Shown here in pieces: positions 9,752 to 17,005 of a DNA stretch of 29,543 nucleotides. The stretch's first letter is position 1, and each line of letters begins with the position of its first letter. The notes below the pieces were generated by a model, which did not search any database, was not told where the DNA came from, and saw only the letters and a program-made list of their open reading frames with translations. The position numbers and the translations under genes are program-made. Source of the DNA: JBDTOX01 sp039933015 (GTDB lineage: Bacteria > Pseudomonadota > Gammaproteobacteria > Burkholderiales > Methylophilaceae); contig JBDTOX010000144.1 in the NCBI GenBank assembly GCA_039933015.1, positions 1 to 29,543 of the forward strand, given 5' to 3'.

Positions 9752-10297
9752 ATGTTCAAAATCCCCGTTCTCGGTATCTGCGCCCAATCCAGCGGCATGG
9801 GCAAGACTACCTTGCTTGAAAGGTTGCTGCCGGCGCTGGCTGCTTATGGCCTGAAAGTTTCCGTGATCAAGCAGACACACGCCGATTTCGACGTCGACCA
9901 GCCAGGTAAGGATAGCCATCGCCTGCGCGAGGCGGGAGCGGGGCAGGTGTTGCTGAGTTCGCAGAACCGCTGGGTGCTGATGACGGAGCAAAAGGCTGAT
10001 ACCGAGGATATTCGCCTGCTGGACCTGGTCAGACATCTCGATCCGAATCTCGCGGATCTTGTGCTGGTGGAAGGATTCCGACATGCGCCCATTCCGAAGA
10101 TCGAGGTGTTCCGCCCTGCCTGTGGCAAGAAGCTGTTGGCGTTGCACGATGCCCACATCATCGCCGTCGCCAGTGATATTCCGGTAGTCACACCGCGGCC
10201 GCTACTAGACCTGAATTCCGTCGGCGGTGTGGCGGAATTCATTGTAGCTTGGTGGGGTCAGCAGCAGCGTGTTAAAGCAATGGCAATGACCGGCTAG
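9752..10297 (+). CDS. mobB: Molybdopterin-guanine dinucleotide biosynthesis adaptor MobB
   Basis: This 181-residue GTP-binding protein has a P-loop close to the N-terminus, SSGMGKTTLLERLLP, followed by KQTHADFDVDQPGKDSHRLR and LVLVEGFRHAPIPKIEVFR, all typical of MobB. MobB assists MobA in attaching GMP to molybdopterin, making the bis-MGD cofactor used by NarG. It starts 11 bases after the porin stop, with AAGGAAA upstream. Its location next to narGHJI fits a supply function for the nitrate reductase. The stop codon lies inside a strong hairpin (10289-10310). Confidence 0.92.
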   Translation: MFKIPVLGICAQSSGMGKTTLLERLLPALAAYGLKVSVIKQTHADFDVDQPGKDSHRLREAGAGQVLLSSQNRWVLMTEQKADTEDIRLLDLVRHLDPNLADLVLVEGFRHAPIPKIEVFRPACGKKLLALHDAHIIAVASDIPVVTPRPLLDLNSVGGVAEFIVAWWGQQQRVKAMAMTG

Positions 10298-10347
10298 CTG
10301 GCTAGCCGGTATCCTGTCGCCAATGGTGGGCTACCCCGCCATTGGCG
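10289..10347 (+). terminator. Tandem hairpins after mobB
   Basis: Two stem-loops follow each other. The first has a perfect 10-bp stem (10289-10298 with 10301-10310, loop of 2) and includes the mobB stop codon. The second pairs CGCCAATGG at 10318-10326 with CCATTGGCG at 10339-10347 and extends inward through a G-T wobble and three G-C pairs. No T run follows either, so they are not classical intrinsic terminators. They could stabilise the 3' end of the nar-mobB transcript. Confidence 0.5.
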
Positions 10348-10616
10348 TCGCAAGGTAGTTCTCACATGTGTTTGTCGTGCCCGGCGGTGCCGGGCGCGAC
10401 GACCATCTCCAGACGTGCTTTGTCGCAGAGCGGCACTGCCCCCATATTAGCCGCAAAGCTTTTCGCAACCTTCTGGCTTGACGAATGCAGCCAGCGTCGG
10501 CAGAGGTGGCCCCGCTTCGTATGGTTCACGCTGACGTAGGTGTTAGGTAAATTTCTGCACAATTGACGCTGTGCCAGAGCTGTGTATTGCCTGTGCTTGC
10601 TGTGCCAGGCATACGG
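10298..10616. other. Non-coding gap between convergent mobB and ubiD
   Basis: Beyond the hairpins described separately I see no convincing gene here. Short frames on both strands (about 60 codons, for example 10362-10562 on the minus strand) lack ribosome sites and recognisable motifs. The stretch may be the eroded remains of something, but no transposase or tRNA signature is visible. Confidence 0.5.
10374..10400. repeat. GC-rich 12-bp stem-loop
   Basis: GTCGTGCCCGGC at 10374-10385 pairs with GCCGGGCGCGAC at 10389-10400 across a 3-base loop, with a single G-T wobble. The palindrome CACATGTG lies just upstream at 10363-10370. It is the third hairpin in the gap between the convergent mobB and ubiD genes. 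It may be a transcript-end structure or a REP-like element. Confidence 0.45.
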
Positions 10617-12101
10617 TCAGAATCCCAGCGTTTGCCAAATCTTGTCGACTTTGGCTTTCACTTCGGCGGGCATCGCAATCGGCCGACCCCATTCGCGGCT
10701 TGTTTCGCCTGGCCATTTGTTGGTCGCATCCATGCCCATTTTGCTGCCCAGGCCGCTGACGGGTGATGCAAAGTCGAGATAGTCGATCGGTGTGTTGTCC
10801 ACCAGCAGCGTGTCGCGTATCGGGTCGACGCGGGTGGTGATCGCCCAGATCACTTCCTGCCAGTCGCGGATATTCACATCCTCGTCTACCACCACGATGA
10901 ACTTGGTGTACATGAACTGCCGCAGAAAGCTCCAGATGCCGAACATGACACGTTTGGCGTGACCAGGGTAGGATTTTTTCATCTGCACCACAGCCATGCG
11001 GTAGCTGCAACCTTCGGGCGGCAGGTAAAAATCGGTGATTTCAGGAAACTGCCGTTGCAGTAGCGGGATGAACACCTCGTTCAGGGCCAGCCCCAGTATC
11101 GCTGGCTCGTCGGGTGGTTTGCCGGTGTAGGTGGAATGGTAAACCGGGTTGTGCCGCATCGTGATGCGATCAATGGTGAAAACCGGGAACCAGTCCTGCT
11201 CGTTGTAATAACCGGTGTGGTCACCGAACGGCCCTTCCAGCGCATGTTCGTAGCCTGTGGCGTGTGACTCGTCCGGGTATATATGCCCTTCCAGCACAAT
11301 CTCGGCCGAAGCGGGGACGCGCAAGTCACTGCCGATGGCCTTGACCAGTTCAGTGCGGCTGCCGCGCAGCAAGCCAGCGAATTGATATTCCGACAAACTG
11401 TCAGGTACCGGTGTGACGGCCCCCAGGATGGTCGCGGGGTCAGCCCCCAGCGCCACCGCCACCGGATAGGGCTGGCCGCGATGGAGCTCGCCATGTTCAC
11501 GAAAATCCAGCGCGCCGCCGCGCTGGGCCAGCCAGCGCATGATGACTTTGTTGCGACCCAGCACTTGCTGGCGGTAGATACCCAGATTCTGACGCTCCTT
11601 GTGAGGCCCTTTGGTGATCACCAGTCCCCAGGTAATCAGGGGCGCGACATCACCGGGCCAACAATGCTGGATAGGCAGTCGGGCCAAGTCGACATCGTTG
11701 CCTTCCCACACGATGTCCTGGCACGGCGCTGAACGCAACACGTTGGGCGCCATGTTCCATAAGGATTTCATGAGCGGGCCCAGGTCCAGCATGCCCTTGA
11801 AGCCCTTGGGGGGCTCGGGTTCCTTTAGCATGGCCAGCACATGACCAAACTTGCGCAACTCGCCCGCATCCGTGACACCCATGCCGAGTGCGACGCGCCG
11901 GGAGGTGCCAAACAGATTGCCTAGCACCGGGATACTGTGTCCCACAGGTTTTTCGAACAACAGCGCGGGACCACCAGAGCGCAGGGTGCGGTCGCACAGT
12001 TCAGTCATCTCCAGATGCGGAGAGACGGGGGACGCGACACGCTTGAGCTCGCCCAGCTTTTCCAGTTGGGTCATGAAGTCCCGTAAATCGTGGTAGGCCA
12101 A
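10617..12101 (-). CDS. ubiD: 4-hydroxy-3-polyprenylbenzoate decarboxylase UbiD
   Basis: UbiD removes the carboxyl group from 4-hydroxy-3-polyprenylbenzoate in ubiquinone synthesis, using prenylated FMN made by UbiX. Family motifs run through the protein, such as DLRDFMTQLEKLGELKR at the N-terminus, GGPALLFEKP, EGPFGDHTGYY and KFIVVVDEDVNIRDW. I place the start at a TTG (12101), not at ATG 12125 or 12146. GGAGGA lies 7 bases before this TTG, the start falls just after the ubiX stop, and the resulting 494 residues match the E. coli length of about 497. The upstream ATGs would add a non-conserved leader lying inside ubiX. It is the last gene of the minus-strand ubiquinone block. Confidence 0.95.
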   Translation of the reverse strand: MAYHDLRDFMTQLEKLGELKRVASPVSPHLEMTELCDRTLRSGGPALLFEKPVGHSIPVLGNLFGTSRRVALGMGVTDAGELRKFGHVLAMLKEPEPPKGFKGMLDLGPLMKSLWNMAPNVLRSAPCQDIVWEGNDVDLARLPIQHCWPGDVAPLITWGLVITKGPHKERQNLGIYRQQVLGRNKVIMRWLAQRGGALDFREHGELHRGQPYPVAVALGADPATILGAVTPVPDSLSEYQFAGLLRGSRTELVKAIGSDLRVPASAEIVLEGHIYPDESHATGYEHALEGPFGDHTGYYNEQDWFPVFTIDRITMRHNPVYHSTYTGKPPDEPAILGLALNEVFIPLLQRQFPEITDFYLPPEGCSYRMAVVQMKKSYPGHAKRVMFGIWSFLRQFMYTKFIVVVDEDVNIRDWQEVIWAITTRVDPIRDTLLVDNTPIDYLDFASPVSGLGSKMGMDATNKWPGETSREWGRPIAMPAEVKAKVDKIWQTLGF

Positions 12102-12102
12102 G

Positions 12103-12711
12103 TCAGTTCCTCCCCGGATTGGCATGATTAGCTGCCTCGAGCCCATTCCAGCGTGGCGCCCGTGTATGTGGTATGTCTAATAAATCGATGACGCGGCTGA
12201 TAGTGTGATCGATCATGTCGGCAATGGTTTGCGGCCGATGGTAGAGAGCTGGTAGCGGAGGGTAAATAATGCCACCCATTTCGGTGACACTGGTCATGTT
12301 GCGCAAATGGGCCAGATTGAGCGGTGTTTCGCGCACCATCAGGATCAGGCGGCGGCGCTCCTTGAGCATGACGTCGGCGGCGCGCGTGATCAGGTTGTCT
12401 GAGAGACCATGCGCTACTGCGGCCAGGGTCCTCATTGAACACGGAGCCACGACCATGCCATCTGACTGGAATGAGCCGCTGGCAATCGTTGCGCCAACAT
12501 CCTGCACATGATGTGTGACATGGGCCAGTGCTTCGAGTTGCGTACGGTTCATGTCCAGTTCCTGTTGCAGATTCAACAGGCCGGCATCGGACACCACCAG
12601 ATGGGTTTCGATGTTTGGCGTTTCACATAGCACTTGCAGCAAGCGTACGCCATAGGAGGCGCCACTGGCGCCTGTAATAGCGACGATCACCCGTTTGGGG
12701 TAGTAGCTCAT
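12103..12711 (-). CDS. ubiX: Flavin prenyltransferase UbiX
   Basis: UbiX attaches a dimethylallyl group to FMN to form the prenylated flavin needed by UbiD. This 202-residue protein has the N-terminal FMN-binding motif VIVAITGASGASYGVRLL, then VVAPCSMRTLAAVAHGLSDNLITRAADV and RRRLILMVRETPLN, all diagnostic for the family. The ATG overlaps the stop of the upstream DGC gene (ATGA), and its own stop lies 1 base before the ubiD TTG. All three are therefore probably translated in a coupled way. Confidence 0.96.
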   Translation of the reverse strand: MSYYPKRVIVAITGASGASYGVRLLQVLCETPNIETHLVVSDAGLLNLQQELDMNRTQLEALAHVTHHVQDVGATIASGSFQSDGMVVAPCSMRTLAAVAHGLSDNLITRAADVMLKERRRLILMVRETPLNLAHLRNMTSVTEMGGIIYPPLPALYHRPQTIADMIDHTISRVIDLLDIPHTRAPRWNGLEAANHANPGRN

Positions 12712-13094
12712 GAGGACGGGATGCTACATTCTTCCTCAATTTTGGCAAGTATGTGTGTCAAGACAGTTTGTGCCTGGTCGGGATCAAAATCAGTGTGATA
12801 GATTTTTTTTGCACCATACTGGTTGAGCAGATGGTAGCTGTCAGGCTCAATGCCGTGGCGTGCCAAGCAACCCTTGGTGCAGGCGAGCGGGCAACCGTCA
12901 AGCGCGACTATGGGTCGCCCAGAATGCGCGATCTTCAGCAGATGAGGAACATCTCCGCCGACGCCGGCGATACAGGACATTTCTGCTACACCTTGCTTGT
13001 CGAGTTGTAGCGCAATGTAATTGGCCATTTGCGCCACGCTCGAACAACCAGAACAAGAGTACACGATAGGCAAGTTCGCTTTAGTTTTACTCAT
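12708..13094 (-). CDS. DGC-domain putative zinc-binding protein
   Basis: This small 128-residue protein is cysteine rich, with YSCSGCSSVAQMANYIA at the N-terminus and ALDGCPLACTKGCLARHG in the middle. The DGC triplet and the arrangement of cysteines match the DGC-domain family (PF08859), whose members are predicted to bind zinc and whose function is unknown. Its stop overlaps the ubiX start by 4 bases, and it lies 55 bases downstream of ubiT. This places a protein of unknown role inside the ubiquinone block. It could bind a metal or deliver a cluster for the Fe-S proteins UbiU and UbiV, but nothing in the sequence proves this. Confidence 0.8.
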   Translation of the reverse strand: MSKTKANLPIVYSCSGCSSVAQMANYIALQLDKQGVAEMSCIAGVGGDVPHLLKIAHSGRPIVALDGCPLACTKGCLARHGIEPDSYHLLNQYGAKKIYHTDFDPDQAQTVLTHILAKIEEECSIPSS

Positions 13095-13149
13095 GATAAA
13101 GGCGCCTTTCTGGTTAATATGACTTAAAAATATTGAATGACATGGTTTC

Positions 13150-13623
13150 TCATGGCATGAGGAATTTCTTTTTTACTCTTGCCAGTGCACGCCGCGGGTC
13201 TACCCACTCAAGATTAAGCACAGGCAATTCGATAGCATCGATGGAGTTTTTCACCAGCAAACCAAGCTCGGTATCGCCTTCCATCACGAGACGCCGGCTG
13301 AAGAATAGGGTGTCAGGATCTTCCAGGCGCTGGGCCAGCAGCAGGAAATCATGCGCACTGGCGCTGATCGTGAGATCGGCTTTCCCCGCGTTCTGGCAGG
13401 CGGCAAAGCTGTTGTGCTGCCAGCTGAAATCAAATGACAGCTGCGCGTCGCTGAATCTGATCCGGAGCTTCTTGTTGGCAAGTGATTGCCGGACATCGGC
13501 AGGCAGGTTCTTGAGTAGCGTCAGGTTGAGTGCGCCAACGAATAATAGTGAGCCTGGATAAGCGGGCAGCCACGACAAAAATTTGCCAATTTGCGGGGGG
13601 ATGACATGACGATTCTGGTTCAC
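13150..13623 (-). CDS. ubiT: UbiT-type SCP2 domain protein (anaerobic ubiquinone synthesis)
   Basis: This 157-residue protein is an SCP2 sterol-carrier-like domain, with the core LRIRFSDAQLSFDF, ADLTISASAHDFLLLAQR and FFSRRLVMEGDTELGLLVKN. It matches UbiT (formerly YhbT), the lipid-binding accessory factor that E. coli needs for ubiquinone synthesis without oxygen, likely by holding the hydrophobic intermediates. The start is GTG at 13623, with AAGGAA at a good distance. Co-location with ubiU and ubiV makes the assignment firm. It is separated from ubiV by 168 bases that hold only a doubtful tiny frame. Confidence 0.9.
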   Translation of the reverse strand: MNQNRHVIPPQIGKFLSWLPAYPGSLLFVGALNLTLLKNLPADVRQSLANKKLRIRFSDAQLSFDFSWQHNSFAACQNAGKADLTISASAHDFLLLAQRLEDPDTLFFSRRLVMEGDTELGLLVKNSIDAIELPVLNLEWVDPRRALARVKKKFLMP

Positions 13624-13645
13624 GATCGGTTCCTTGAGTTTTATG

Positions 13646-13771
13646 CTACACAGCAGGGCGACAACATAGTGGCAGGTGCTGCCAGCACGATAAGCAGGGC
13701 GCCGACACGCTGACAGCCAGGCCAGTGTCGAGCAAATGGCTGATGCGGTTGAATTTTTCGTTGTAGTACAT
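13646..13771 (-). CDS. Doubtful 41-residue ORF, possibly frameshifted membrane peptide
   Basis: The gap between ubiV and ubiT contains an ATG (13771) with GGGA about 8 bases upstream. It is followed by MYYNEKFNRISHLLDTGLAV and then a cysteine-rich tail unlike known proteins. In the next minus-strand frame the overlapping bases encode VGALLIVLAAPATMLSP, a good membrane segment ending at 13641. One base change could join the two into a 40-odd-residue membrane peptide. It may be a small gene with a frameshift, or chance. No homologue is recognised. Confidence 0.25.
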   Translation of the reverse strand: MYYNEKFNRISHLLDTGLAVSVSAPCLSCWQHLPLCCRPAV

Positions 13772-13791
13772 GATATTGTCCCGATACCAGT

Positions 13792-14679
13792 TTACGGTAT
13801 GGCCACTTGGTCGAGTCCGGGCCTGCCATACCAATAACCGTTGCAGGCGGCCTCTGGCATTAGCGGTGCAAGCTCGCGTGCGGCATGGGCGGGCGTCGTG
13901 GCTCCATTCAGCGCGGCGTGGAACAAGGCGGCCACATCGCCGGTGTGCTGCGGCTGCGGACTGATGCGCACGACATGCACCAGCCCCTGCATGCTTTCCA
14001 GTTCGGCCAGCAGGTTGTAGACGCTGGCAGACTGCGTCTGCGTGCCGTTCAGTGCGAGGAACGGCTGGCCTTCGCGCGTTTTCAGCGTCAGGCCGTAAGG
14101 CTCATCCAGGCAGCGGAACTGGCAGTCGTCCTTGGGCAGGTTGTAGCGGCGGGCGGTGAAACAGCGCGCGGAAAACGCCAGCGGCAGGCGGCCGTAGGCA
14201 AATATTTCGGTTTCCATGGCGTGCGTGTCCTGCTCCAGCAGGTCTGCCAACATCTGGCGCGACATCTCGACCGGTACCACCCAGCGCTTGGCACCCGCTT
14301 CAGCCAGGATTTCCAGCGTGTGCGGATTGTAGATATTGATGTGCGGCCCGATGACGAACGGAGTGCCGGAAAGCAGTCTGACCGCACCCATGTCGTTGGC
14401 TTCGACACTGAACTTGCCGTTGCTGCACAAGCGGCGCAGCGTCTTCAGGTCGGATTCTGATTCGATCAGTGCCTGGGAGGAAAGCACCACTTCCTTGCCG
14501 GCGGCGGCAAGCATCCCCGCCACATGCAGCCAGTCTTCGGTGCGGAAGGTATGGCGCCGTGAGCATACGGTCTCGCCGAGGTAGACGATATCCACCGGCC
14601 AGGAGGCCGCTTGTTCGTAGAAATCCAGCAGCGTTTCGCGGGTCCAGTAATAGAGGATGGGGCCGAGGGAGAGTTTCAT
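13792..14679 (-). CDS. ubiV: O2-independent ubiquinone hydroxylase subunit UbiV
   Basis: UbiV is a U32-peptidase-like [4Fe-4S] protein that works with UbiU to hydroxylate ubiquinone precursors without O2. This 295-residue protein begins MKLSLGPILYYW, and the E. coli protein is about 292 residues. The four cluster cysteines appear as Cys39 (GETVCSRR) and Cys173, Cys186 and Cys190 (SARCF, DDCQFRC). Their last three are spaced 13 and 4, as in E. coli. I chose ATG 14679, 2 bases after the ubiU stop, with GGAA 6 bases upstream. ATG 14685, overlapping the ubiU stop, is the alternative. Longer starts inside ubiU are not conserved. Confidence 0.95.
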   Translation of the reverse strand: MKLSLGPILYYWTRETLLDFYEQAASWPVDIVYLGETVCSRRHTFRTEDWLHVAGMLAAAGKEVVLSSQALIESESDLKTLRRLCSNGKFSVEANDMGAVRLLSGTPFVIGPHINIYNPHTLEILAEAGAKRWVVPVEMSRQMLADLLEQDTHAMETEIFAYGRLPLAFSARCFTARRYNLPKDDCQFRCLDEPYGLTLKTREGQPFLALNGTQTQSASVYNLLAELESMQGLVHVVRISPQPQHTGDVAALFHAALNGATTPAHAARELAPLMPEAACNGYWYGRPGLDQVAIP

Positions 14680-14681
14680 GA

Positions 14682-15683
14682 TCATTTCCAAGGCCGGTGA
14701 TAGGCACCCAGCGTGTGCTGTTGCCCTTCGGCCACCTTGTCGAGTTGCGTCGTCCATGCTGGGTGCACGGCGTAGTTTTCGGTATTGCGCTTGGCCATGT
14801 CGATTGCTGCACGCCAGACTTTGGTCACTTGCTCGACATAGGCAGGGCTACGCTGACGGCCTTCGATCTTGACTGCAGCGATACCCATGTTCAGCATTTC
14901 CGGCAGCAGTTCCAGCGTGTTGAGGCTGGTAGGCTCCTCAATGGCGTAATAGGTTTCGTCACTGACTTCGAAGCGCCCTTTGCACAGCGTCGGGTAGCCG
15001 GCCTTTTCTTCGGCGCCGTAACGGTCAAGCAGCACGTTGTTAAGGCGCGATTCCAGCCCTTCCGGGGTCTGTTCCCAGCGTACTGCCTTGGCTGGCGAGC
15101 AGACGCCAGCGGTGTTGGGCGATTCGCCGGTGGCATAGGACGACAGCACGCAGCGGCCTTCCACCATCACGCACAGCCCACCGAAGCCAAATAATTCGAT
15201 CTCCACCGGCGTGTTTTTAATCACTTTTTCTACCTGCGCCAGCGACAGTACGCGCGGTAGCACTGCGCGCTGGATGCCGAAGTGTTCGTGATAGTAGTTG
15301 ATCGCCTCGTAGTTAGTGGCTGATCCCTGTACCGAAAGATGAAGGCGCATGCCAGGATAGGTGCGGCTGGCGTAGCGCATCAGTCCGGGATCGGCCAATA
15401 TGATTGCATCTATGCCCACTTCGGCAGCCTGGTCGACTGCCTGCTGCCAGCGCGACCAGGTCGTGGTCTGGGGAAAGGTGTTGAGCGCGAGCAGCACTTT
15501 TTTGCCCTTGGCATGTGCGTAGCGCACTCCCTCCTGTGCAGCGGCGTAGTCGAAATTGAGGCCGGGAAAAGCCCGTGCGTTGGTGTTATCGCGAAAACCC
15601 ATGTAAACGCAGTCCGCGCCATGGTCGATCGCCGTTTTTAGCGCCGGCAGATTACCGGCCGGGCAAACCAGTTCAAGCGACAT
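14682..15683 (-). CDS. ubiU: O2-independent ubiquinone hydroxylase subunit UbiU
   Basis: UbiU is the partner of UbiV and also belongs to the U32 peptidase family. This 333-residue protein starts MSLELVCPAGNLPALK, typical of the family. The cluster ligands are Cys171 and Cys178 (GGLCVMVEGRCVLSS), Cys195 (TAGVCSPAKA) and Cys234 (YPTLCKGRF). Their spacing of 7, 17 and 39 residues is the same as in E. coli UbiU. The gene starts inside the 3' end of the upstream radical SAM gene (11-base overlap) and runs straight into ubiV. This tight packing indicates one transcript and coupled translation. Confidence 0.96.
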   Translation of the reverse strand: MSLELVCPAGNLPALKTAIDHGADCVYMGFRDNTNARAFPGLNFDYAAAQEGVRYAHAKGKKVLLALNTFPQTTTWSRWQQAVDQAAEVGIDAIILADPGLMRYASRTYPGMRLHLSVQGSATNYEAINYYHEHFGIQRAVLPRVLSLAQVEKVIKNTPVEIELFGFGGLCVMVEGRCVLSSYATGESPNTAGVCSPAKAVRWEQTPEGLESRLNNVLLDRYGAEEKAGYPTLCKGRFEVSDETYYAIEEPTSLNTLELLPEMLNMGIAAVKIEGRQRSPAYVEQVTKVWRAAIDMAKRNTENYAVHPAWTTQLDKVAEGQQHTLGAYHRPWK

Positions 15684-16647
15684 GTTCCAGTTCCTTAATG
15701 AAAAATGGTATTCCGGCGCGGCTGCCTTGACGGGTATCGCGTCGGCGCAGCTCCTGCTCGATGCCGTTCAGCACGTTCCACTTTTCCGCGCACCACATTG
15801 GCGCCAGCAAGACGTCGCGGGAGGCGGTAGCGGTGACGCGATGGAACACGACGTGTTCAGGCGTGCGTTCGATCAGATCGGCAGTGATGCGGATGTAGTC
15901 GGGTTTGGTCAGCGGCTCGTAGCCGCCGCGGCGCCACTGATAGGCGAGCATGGTGTGCTTGACCACGTGCAGCGGATGCAGCTTGAGACCATCGACGCCG
16001 ATATCCAGCACGGTGTCCAGACTGCTATGGAAGTGTTCCTCGTTTTCGCCCGGCAGGCCGACGATCAGGTGAGTACACAAAGGAATGCCGCGTTGGCGTG
16101 CGGCTAAGGCGGTATCGCGATATTCGGCCAGCGTGTGACCACGGTTCACGCGCACCAGGGTTTCGTCAAATGCCGATTGCAGCCCCAGCTCCAGCCAGAC
16201 CTCATGTCCGTCGCGGCGGATGTCGTCGAGCAGATCGAGTACCTGTGCCGAGACGCAGTCCGGCCGGGTGCCGACCGAGATGCCGATGATGCCGGGCTGT
16301 TGCAAGGCGTCGCGGTACATCGCGGCCAGCTGTTCGATATCGGCGTAGGTATTGGTATAGGCCTGGAAATAGGCGATGAAACGGTTAGCACGCGTGCGCT
16401 GGAAAATTTTGCCCTTGGCCTGGTTGATCTGTTCGACCAGGCTCTGGCGCGAATCTGCCGCCGGACTGAAGGAGACATTGTTGCAGAACGTGCAGCCACC
16501 GGTGCCCTTGCTGCCATCGCGGTTTGGGCAGGTGAAGCCAGCGTCGAGCGCAATCTTGTGCACGCGCTCACCGTAACGCTTGAGCAAATCCTGCCCGTAG
16601 CTATTCAGCCTGTTAGCGAGCGTTGCATTCATTTTCTTGTGTGGCAT
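15673..16647 (-). CDS. YhcC-type radical SAM protein
   Basis: This 324-residue protein matches the TIGR01212/YhcC family. The radical SAM cysteines appear near the N-terminus in FTCPNRDGSKGTGGCTFCNN, with the family's longer first spacing. Later come FQAYTNTYADIEQL, GTRPDCVSAQVLDLL, LELGLQSAFDETL and LIVGLPGENEEHF, all close to E. coli YhcC. The reaction of this family is not known to me. ATG 16647 has a GGAT/AGGA sequence just upstream. ATG 16632 fits the family N-terminus slightly better and is possible. It overlaps ubiU by 11 bases and heads the ubiquinone block, with the FNR-type site upstream. Confidence 0.88.
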   Translation of the reverse strand: MPHKKMNATLANRLNSYGQDLLKRYGERVHKIALDAGFTCPNRDGSKGTGGCTFCNNVSFSPAADSRQSLVEQINQAKGKIFQRTRANRFIAYFQAYTNTYADIEQLAAMYRDALQQPGIIGISVGTRPDCVSAQVLDLLDDIRRDGHEVWLELGLQSAFDETLVRVNRGHTLAEYRDTALAARQRGIPLCTHLIVGLPGENEEHFHSSLDTVLDIGVDGLKLHPLHVVKHTMLAYQWRRGGYEPLTKPDYIRITADLIERTPEHVVFHRVTATASRDVLLAPMWCAEKWNVLNGIEQELRRRDTRQGSRAGIPFFIKELEHVA

Positions 16648-16753
16648 TCCTATCCGGTGTGTCGTGATTTTGTTAAAGCAAGGCTAACTAATGCATCTCC
16701 TATTATAGGATGAGGCTATCAACCATAGTCAATATATTCATATAAATCAGCTT

Positions 16754-16759
16754 GTTATA
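16754..16759 (-). promoter_or_regulatory. Candidate -10 box for the yhcC-ubiU-ubiV transcript
   Basis: Read on the minus strand these bases give TATAAC. The box starts 20 bases from the edge of the FNR-type palindrome at 16780-16793. The site would then be centred near -40 of a start around 16747, close to the -41.5 of class II FNR-activated promoters. The same bases also form a plus-strand extended -10 (TGTTATAAT at 16753-16761), so direction is uncertain. Confidence 0.45.
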
Positions 16760-16779
16760 ATTTGCTATTTAAAATTTCA

Positions 16780-16793
16780 TTGATCTGCATCAA
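16780..16793. promoter_or_regulatory. FNR/ANR-type binding site
   Basis: TTGATCTGCATCAA is a perfect match to the FNR consensus TTGAT-N4-ATCAA. It lies in the 358-base gap between the divergent yhcC-ubiUV block and the pqqA block. Its distance to a minus-strand -10 box suits activation of the ubiquinone block when oxygen is absent, which agrees with the function of UbiU, UbiV and UbiT. It could also affect the plus-strand promoter. Confidence 0.8.
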
Positions 16794-16805
16794 GTAAATG
16801 CAAGG

Positions 16806-16835
16806 TTGTCAAAAAAACATGAATTTACTTAGATT
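16806..16835 (+). promoter_or_regulatory. Candidate sigma-70 promoter for the pqqA operon
   Basis: TTGTCA at 16806-16811 (five of six to the -35 consensus) and TAGATT at 16830-16835 (four of six to the -10) are 18 bases apart and point towards pqqA. The leader would then be about 165 bases. The rest of the gap between yhcC and pqqA (16648-17005) is AT-rich and holds no convincing gene. Confidence 0.35.
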
Positions 16836-17005
16836 AATTTCAGGGAAATGCTGATGGGCCTATCAGTATTTTCCTGATCCGTCGATTGGCCTCCGGGGTA
16901 CATAGTTTCGTTACGAATTCGGCAGTTGCCGTTTCGTGTTACTGGAGTCGAAAAATTAAGCGATATCCTTCCATCCATGTGAAGTTTTAAATTTCAAGGA
17001 GAGCA

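Noticed and set aside
10362..10562. Minus-strand 66-codon frame between mobB and ubiD
   Set aside because: No ribosome site, no domain recognised, and it overlaps a strong hairpin. I could not support it as a gene or as a transposase remnant.
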